Below are positions 59,033 to 64,000 of a stretch of DNA of 64,000 nt, in pieces; the stretch's first letter is position 1, and each line of letters starts with the position of its first letter. Made by a program: the position numbers and the translations under genes. The DNA comes from Acetobacterium paludosum. GTDB taxonomy: Bacteria; Bacillota; Clostridia; Eubacteriales; Eubacteriaceae. The notes beneath the pieces are model-generated. The model searched no databases, was not told where the DNA came from, and worked only from the letters and a program-made list of their open reading frames with translations. The stretch covers positions 1 through 64,000 of the forward strand of contig NZ_RXYA01000009.1 in assembly GCF_008086595.1 (NCBI RefSeq), written 5' to 3'.

Positions 59033-60268
59033 CTAGATTTCTTTATATACCTTACCGGCCTTCATGACAAAGGCGACGGTTTCCATGGCGGTAATATCGG
59101 CAAAAGGATCTCCGGCAACGGCGATGATATCAGCTGTTTTGCCCGGGGCCAGCACCCCGAGATCGTCCCGCCTCAGCATTTCGGCCGCCACACTGGTGGC
59201 CGCGCGCAGGGCTCGCACCGGGGCAATGCCATTGATGACCATTTCCCCAAACTCCTTAGCGCCGGTGACGCCGTAGTCGTGGAGTCCCAGATCGGTGCCA
59301 AACACCAGTTTGACCTTGCTGTTGGCAAAATTGGCGGCGGTTTCCAGCAAGGCATCCTTATATTTGCGCACCTTTCGTTTCGCCGCCGGGGTCGCGCCGG
59401 AGGTGACCCAGTACTGATCATCATCGGCAAACCGAGCCCCGCGAACCACCGCATAGTGGGTGAGAATCACAAAAACGCCTTTTTCGGTAATCAGATCAAT
59501 CGTCGCCTGGGATGCCAGGCTGCCATGCTCAACCGAGCGCACCCCGGCCGTCACGGCCATTTTCACGGCTTCATCCCCCATCACATGGGCGGCCACTGGG
59601 CGGTCCTGCTGGGACGCCGTTTCCACCAGCACATTCATTTCTTCCTGGGTATAGGCCACATAAACCGGGTCATCCGAGGGGCTGGAAAATCCGCCGGAAG
59701 CGGCAAACTTAATCCAGTCAGCCTCCCACTTGATTTCATTTCGCACGGTGCTGCGGATCTCGTCCGGCCCGTCCGCCAGGCAGTTCTGGGTGGCATTGCA
59801 AACGGGATTGAGCAGCGTGGTCAGATCCATATGGCCGCCCCGAGGGGAAATCATATGGCCCGACGTAATCAGCCGGGCGCCTTCAATCAGGCCGGAATCG
59901 ACCGCATGTTTGATATCCTGAATGGTGTAGCCGGTCACATCCATATCGCCACAGTCCCGGACGGTGGTAAAACCGTTGTTCAGGTGAATTTTGAGGGCCT
60001 CGGCACCGTAAAGCGCCTTGGCCGCCGAGGAATAGCTCCAGAACCCGCCGGGCAGTTCGGACCGGGAGGTAATGTGCACATGGGCGTCAATCAACCCGGG
60101 CATCACCAGTTTGTCGCCCAGATCGATGCGCTCGGTCCCGGCGGGTGCCGCCACGGTGCTGCCGATTTCCTGAATCACGCCGTCTTTAACCAGAATTTCC
60201 CGGGGCCCGACTGGCGCATCGGTCAGCCCGTCCCAAAAATTGCCTACTGAAATTACTGAAATTGTCAT
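59033..60268 (-). CDS. Amidohydrolase (imidazolonepropionase-like metal hydrolase)
   Basis: The protein has the amidohydrolase hallmarks: VMPGLIDAHVHI with the HxH metal pair, GFTTVRDCGD, WIKFAASGG with the lysine position, AAHVMGDEAVKMAV, SVEHGSL, VFGTDLGLHDYG with the aspartate, and the closing LGVLAPGKTADIIAVAGDPF. It has 411 aa, normal for imidazolonepropionase-like enzymes and prolidase-type members of this group. It is cytoplasmic. The substrate is unknown; cleavage of a cyclic amide or peptide-like compound is the family norm. Confidence 0.93.
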   Translation of the reverse strand: MTISVISVGNFWDGLTDAPVGPREILVKDGVIQEIGSTVAAPAGTERIDLGDKLVMPGLIDAHVHITSRSELPGGFWSYSSAAKALYGAEALKIHLNNGFTTVRDCGDMDVTGYTIQDIKHAVDSGLIEGARLITSGHMISPRGGHMDLTTLLNPVCNATQNCLADGPDEIRSTVRNEIKWEADWIKFAASGGFSSPSDDPVYVAYTQEEMNVLVETASQQDRPVAAHVMGDEAVKMAVTAGVRSVEHGSLASQATIDLITEKGVFVILTHYAVVRGARFADDDQYWVTSGATPAAKRKVRKYKDALLETAANFANSKVKLVFGTDLGLHDYGVTGAKEFGEMVINGIAPVRALRAATSVAAEMLRRDDLGVLAPGKTADIIAVAGDPFADITAMETVAFVMKAGKVYKEI

Positions 60269-60294
60269 AAATGTTTTCTCCTTTATTGTTATGG

Positions 60295-63200
60295 TTATTT
60301 TGACCAGATGGACGTGTTGGGATTATAGGTGTAGGTGCCAGCACCGCCGGCTGTATAGGCAGTTATTAACCCTCCATCATTTTTCCCCATGGTATTGGCA
60401 GTGGAATCGATTGTGACTCCGGCCGGGATGGTAATTTTTGAAATGGGATTGTTTTTCTCCTCCGATGATGGATTAAATGCACCCTCCATAATTACGAGGT
60501 TGCCATCACCTTGAATAAGCAGCTCAGTCAGATTGTTGATGCTAAAAGCATCAGCACCGATGGACGTCACTGAGTTAGGGATGGTGAGGGTGCCAGTCAG
60601 CGCGTTATTATGAAAAGCATTTGTGCCAATGGTCGTTACCTTCGCCGGGATCTGGATGGTCGTTAGGCTGCAGTTAAAAAAAGCGCTTTTGCCAATGGTT
60701 AATAAATTTGAATTCTCCGCAAACGTTACGTTGGTAAGTGTACTACAACCATCAAAAGCATTGATTCCTATGGTTTCTAATTTCTCCGGGATATGGATAG
60801 TCGTCATCTTACAGCCTTGAAATGCGCCTTCACCAATGGTTGACAACTGTGAATCCGCAGCAAACGTCACAGTACTAAAGGCAGAGCAAACATTAAAAGC
60901 GCCGTCGCCAATGGTTGTGACACTGGCCGGAATCTCAAATGGCGTGAGTGTCCAACAGCTGTTAAATGCATTGGCTCCAATGGTTTGCAGAGCTGAAGTC
61001 CCTGTAAATGTCACGGTGGTAAGGTTTTTGCAATTTTTAAACGCACTCGCGCCAATGGCAGTGACACTGGCAGGGATGGTCACCGCCGTAATACTTGTAA
61101 CATTGACGTCCCACAATTCAATGTCTGTCTTTGCAAAAACGCCATCCCCAATCGCGGTCACGGGTGTCCCCTGATTATCCGGCGGGATAACCACAACGGG
61201 ACCGTTGGCTGCAGCATAACCGCTGACGGTATTAGCTGATGAAAAACTCAGCTTTGAATAAACCGTCACCGGCAGAATCGGACTCGCGGACCCTCCATTA
61301 ATCGCAACGGTCAATGTATGAGCCCCGATTTGACTGAGGCTAAGGGGTACCGTTGCCGTGCCGTTGGCAAAAGTCACCTTTGTACCGCAGTTCAAATCAC
61401 TTTGATTGCTGGTAAGCGTGATGGCAATATCCTTTACCCCGCTTAAAAGATTGCCATAGCTGTCCTTGGCATTGGTAATGCTCAGGTTGAATGCATCGTT
61501 TTGCATTTTAGAGTAGTTTTTTTCCAAAGCGAGGGTAAAATTGTTGGCCCCGTCCAGATAACCAGCCACCAGATTCTGTATAGCGGTCTGGTCCAGATCC
61601 ACCCCAGACGCCGCTGTTCGTGCCGCTGCAACCGCATGATTAATACCGCTCAGATTGCCGGCCACTACGCCGGTAATGCCGGCTTTGGCATAATCATCGA
61701 CTGTCCCAGTGCCGCTGTTGACTTTAGCCAGGTTGGCAGATGATCTGACTACAATCACCACATTGTTTAGACTGATATTATTATAAGTACTCTCACCGAG
61801 AATCACGCTGGCGGTTGCAAACGTCAGCGTGACGGTGCCGTCCTTTAAGATCGGGATCTTCCCATCCCCTGTGTAACCCGAGGCAATCATGCTCGTATTA
61901 TTACTGGCAAACACGACATTAGATAATACGCCGCTGGTGCCGGGTTTAATGCCAAATATACCACTGGTATTTAAATCCAGAGAGGTGGTAGTAGCGGTAA
62001 AGGTTGTATTTTGCGTCGTCACCTTGGGTATGACAACACCGCTGCTGGGTGTCACCTTGATGGTATAGGTTTTTGCCGTTTTGCCCTGTTCCTGATTAAC
62101 AATCGTAATGGTTGTTTCGGTCTTATAGCTGACCGGGATCGTGAGTGACGCTCCGCTGGCCACCGTCGTGTCGGCCACCTTGATGACGCCACTGCCGCTG
62201 GGGGTAACCGTGATCCCTTCCACATCATTGGCCACGGTGACGTTGGGGTAATTATAAGTGGTGGCTGAAAAAACAAAGTTTTCCGCTGGAACGTTGAGGC
62301 CGATGCCCGTTAGGTCGGCGGATGCCGGCAGGGTGTAGGTCGCACTGGTCACGCCACTGTTTAAATAACCGGCCCGGGTGGCAATAGCCTTGACGGTCAT
62401 CGCCTGATCAATGGTAATCGTTGCCGTTGTGCCGGTCTTTACGATAGTATTTGTTGCCCCGGCCACTGTCGACGGGTCTGATCCATCGGTGGTGTAGTAG
62501 ATGGCTTCCGCCTCGATTGACGACAGCGCCACAGTAGCTGGAAACGTCATCGCTCCGTCAGTCGGACTAAAGGTGACGGGATTCTGGGAGGGGGTAAAAC
62601 TGCCTACACCGGGCGTGACCTTGATGGTATAGGTTTTTGGTGCTTTTCCTTGTTCCTTGGTGACAACTTCGATGATTTTTTCAACTTTAAAACTGACCAC
62701 AATCGGCTCGGATGGCATTCCATTTGCCGTAGTTTTTCCATCCACGGTGATACTGCCACTACCACTGGGGGTAATGTTGATGCTTTGGGTATCATATGGC
62801 ACGGTGACGCTGGGGTAGTTATAGGTTGCCGGTGTAAACGTAAAATTGTCTGTTGTTGTGCTGAGGGCAATACCCGTCAGGTCGGCGGATGCCGCCTGGG
62901 TGAAAGTCGCACTGGCAATCGCACTGTCGTAATACCCGGACCGAGTGGCAACGACCTTTAGTGTGATATTGCTGGTAACTGAGATTTCTGCCGATCCCCC
63001 AACTACTTTTGTGGTATTTTGGGCACCAGCCGTCGTCGGGTTCGATCCATCGGTGGTATAGTAGATGGCGTCCGCCCCTTGTGAGGAAATGGTCACCGTG
63101 GTTGGAAAGGCAACTGCCCCGGATGGGCTGATGACCGGTTGTGATTGGGTGGGTGTATAACCGCCACCGCCGCCGTCACCACCAGAATTAGGCGGTGCTG

Positions 63201-64000
63201 GCATGCTCGGCTGCGCCGTAACTCCCGGCGCCACTGTAAAAGCACCCGGACGGGTTGCAAAGATGGCGCCATTGGCCCGAATATCAGCGTGTTGGATCGC
63301 TCCCGGACCCGAGAAAATAGCTCCTGGTGCTTGCACCACCGCGCTTTGGATCACGGCCGTCGGTGGCGTTAAAATGCCGCAATTCAATGCCCCCGATTGA
63401 AGCGAGAGCAGTTGCACTTGGCAGCCCGGTGCTAAGGAGAGTTGCGTGCCTGGTGTCTGTAAGCTAAGGCTGCCAATGGCGCCGCCAATACTAACGCCAC
63501 CGGGAGAGCCGCCACTGCTGCCGGCCGTGATTTGCATCGGTGCACCCGTTCCTGTTCCCCCACCCGGAGTGGTTGCCGTGAACTGGGTGCCGCCTGGTAA
63601 GGAAAATGAGAACGCTTGTGACGGACTTCCTGAAATACCGACCCCCGTCCCCGCTGACAGTCTAGTAAAATACTCGATATAAAGATTTTCGAGTTCAGTC
63701 GTTATGGAACCTGTTGTTTCTTGTGTAATTTGGTCAGCATTAATCGTGTCAGCGGCGCTTTCTTCAGTCTTTTCAGCGACCTGATCTGCGCCTATGGTCA
63801 GATCACCATTGATGTGAAGATTCCGCAGCGTTATCCCATCGGCTTTAACGATCACATCACCATCGATCACCTCGGTGCCGGTTTCCGGGCCGTAGGTGCC
63901 AGCGGTATCATAAACCACCGCTGCCGCTTTTTTCGCCAGCCCGTCAACAGCTTTCTGGATGGCAGTCGTGGCTTTATTTACTTCAAGCTGGCTATTGTCG
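60295..64000 (-). CDS. Giant BspA-type surface protein, 5' part beyond the window
   Basis: The frame is open to the right edge, so the N-terminus is missing; codons upstream of the GTG at 63918 continue without a stop (LEVNKATTAIQKAVDGLAKK). The visible part, about 1235 residues, starts with a beta-helix-like segment (VKADGITLRNLHINGDLTIG) and a Gly/Pro-rich region. Two units follow, each a chitobiase-type domain (DAIYYTTDGSNPTTAG) plus a cadherin-like domain (TYTIKVTP). Then comes a region with an invasin-like fold and, at the C-terminus, about eight BspA LRR_5 repeats (ITIPASVTAIGASAFKNC). No anchor is visible at the C-terminus. It is probably an adhesin. Confidence 0.85.
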   Translation of the reverse strand, partial: DNSQLEVNKATTAIQKAVDGLAKKAAAVVYDTAGTYGPETGTEVIDGDVIVKADGITLRNLHINGDLTIGADQVAEKTEESAADTINADQITQETTGSITTELENLYIEYFTRLSAGTGVGISGSPSQAFSFSLPGGTQFTATTPGGGTGTGAPMQITAGSSGGSPGGVSIGGAIGSLSLQTPGTQLSLAPGCQVQLLSLQSGALNCGILTPPTAVIQSAVVQAPGAIFSGPGAIQHADIRANGAIFATRPGAFTVAPGVTAQPSMPAPPNSGGDGGGGGYTPTQSQPVISPSGAVAFPTTVTISSQGADAIYYTTDGSNPTTAGAQNTTKVVGGSAEISVTSNITLKVVATRSGYYDSAIASATFTQAASADLTGIALSTTTDNFTFTPATYNYPSVTVPYDTQSINITPSGSGSITVDGKTTANGMPSEPIVVSFKVEKIIEVVTKEQGKAPKTYTIKVTPGVGSFTPSQNPVTFSPTDGAMTFPATVALSSIEAEAIYYTTDGSDPSTVAGATNTIVKTGTTATITIDQAMTVKAIATRAGYLNSGVTSATYTLPASADLTGIGLNVPAENFVFSATTYNYPNVTVANDVEGITVTPSGSGVIKVADTTVASGASLTIPVSYKTETTITIVNQEQGKTAKTYTIKVTPSSGVVIPKVTTQNTTFTATTTSLDLNTSGIFGIKPGTSGVLSNVVFASNNTSMIASGYTGDGKIPILKDGTVTLTFATASVILGESTYNNISLNNVVIVVRSSANLAKVNSGTGTVDDYAKAGITGVVAGNLSGINHAVAAARTAASGVDLDQTAIQNLVAGYLDGANNFTLALEKNYSKMQNDAFNLSITNAKDSYGNLLSGVKDIAITLTSNQSDLNCGTKVTFANGTATVPLSLSQIGAHTLTVAINGGSASPILPVTVYSKLSFSSANTVSGYAAANGPVVVIPPDNQGTPVTAIGDGVFAKTDIELWDVNVTSITAVTIPASVTAIGASAFKNCKNLTTVTFTGTSALQTIGANAFNSCWTLTPFEIPASVTTIGDGAFNVCSAFSTVTFAADSQLSTIGEGAFQGCKMTTIHIPEKLETIGINAFDGCSTLTNVTFAENSNLLTIGKSAFFNCSLTTIQIPAKVTTIGTNAFHNNALTGTLTIPNSVTSIGADAFSINNLTELLIQGDGNLVIMEGAFNPSSEEKNNPISKITIPAGVTIDSTANTMGKNDGGLITAYTAGGAGTYTYNPNTSIWSK

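Noticed and set aside
59279-60250. 323-codon plus-strand frame
   Set aside because: It is a shadow of the amidohydrolase gene, which has all family motifs on the minus strand.

Overview
The window looks like a chromosome segment of an anaerobic Gram-positive acetogen or clostridial relative. An Acetobacterium/Eubacteriaceae-type genome is my best guess, at moderate confidence. The guess rests on strong Shine-Dalgarno sites, lipoprotein signal peptides, C-terminally anchored surface proteins, a BspA-type repeat protein, a corrinoid-protein cap domain, two FecBCD-type importers and a TudS-like/ECF pair of the clostridial type. Base composition is mosaic: most genes are moderately GC-rich, while about 7.0-18.8 kb is distinctly AT-rich and looks acquired. 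I see no rRNA, tRNA or CRISPR array.

Layout. 0.1-4.7 kb (minus): an operon of a PHP phosphoesterase, a substrate-binding lipoprotein, a fused permease and an ATPase. 4.9-6.8 kb is a graveyard: an internally deleted MGMT-like gene, an AbiE antitoxin with a perfect operator but a wrecked toxin gene, and the broken N-terminus of a DUF3427-type helicase. 7.1-18.8 kb is a defence island: Vsr endonuclease, a GHKL-ATPase/TIR/zinc-finger fusion, a cytosine-5 DNA methyltransferase, AIPR, a DUF4420 PD-(D/E)XK nuclease, a Z1 helicase, a MORC/MutL-like ATPase and an unknown small protein. The core resembles the published MORC-Z1 / 'Mza' systems; the TIR-bearing second ATPase is the most novel part. The island joins the 3' end of a GC-rich methyltransferase gene. 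19.5-22.9 kb carries a PLD-SF2 helicase and RadC.

23-27.8 kb: a first FecBCD-type importer with a structured leader and a small ORF, a small membrane protein/XRE pair with two operator copies, and a nitroreductase. 28.2-39.2 kb is a cyclic-di-GMP neighbourhood: a PAS-GGDEF-HD-GYP protein, a truncated corrinoid-protein cap domain, a PAS-GGDEF-EAL-PilZ protein with degenerate catalytic motifs, and a four-gene surface-protein operon preceded by two c-di-GMP-I riboswitches in series, each followed by a terminator-like hairpin. 39.3-47.2 kb is one long operon with a second FecBCD importer, two related membrane-anchored surface proteins, and an unusual cytosolic trio: a binding-protein-like protein without a signal peptide, a G3E/HypB-like GTPase and a stand-alone ABC ATPase. 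This suggests uptake and intracellular handling of a metal or tetrapyrrole.

47.4-64 kb: a DUF6483 protein, REP-like repeats, an orphan Phd antitoxin, a DUF5050 repeat lipoprotein, a ClC channel, an ECF S component with a TudS-like protein, an AbiL-like ATPase whose RloB partner is broken, a nitroreductase with divergent HxlR regulator, prophage-gene fragments carrying REP elements, an amidohydrolase and the 3' part of a giant BspA-like surface protein that runs off the right edge. A recurring theme is decay of effector genes (AbiEii, RloB) next to intact partners.
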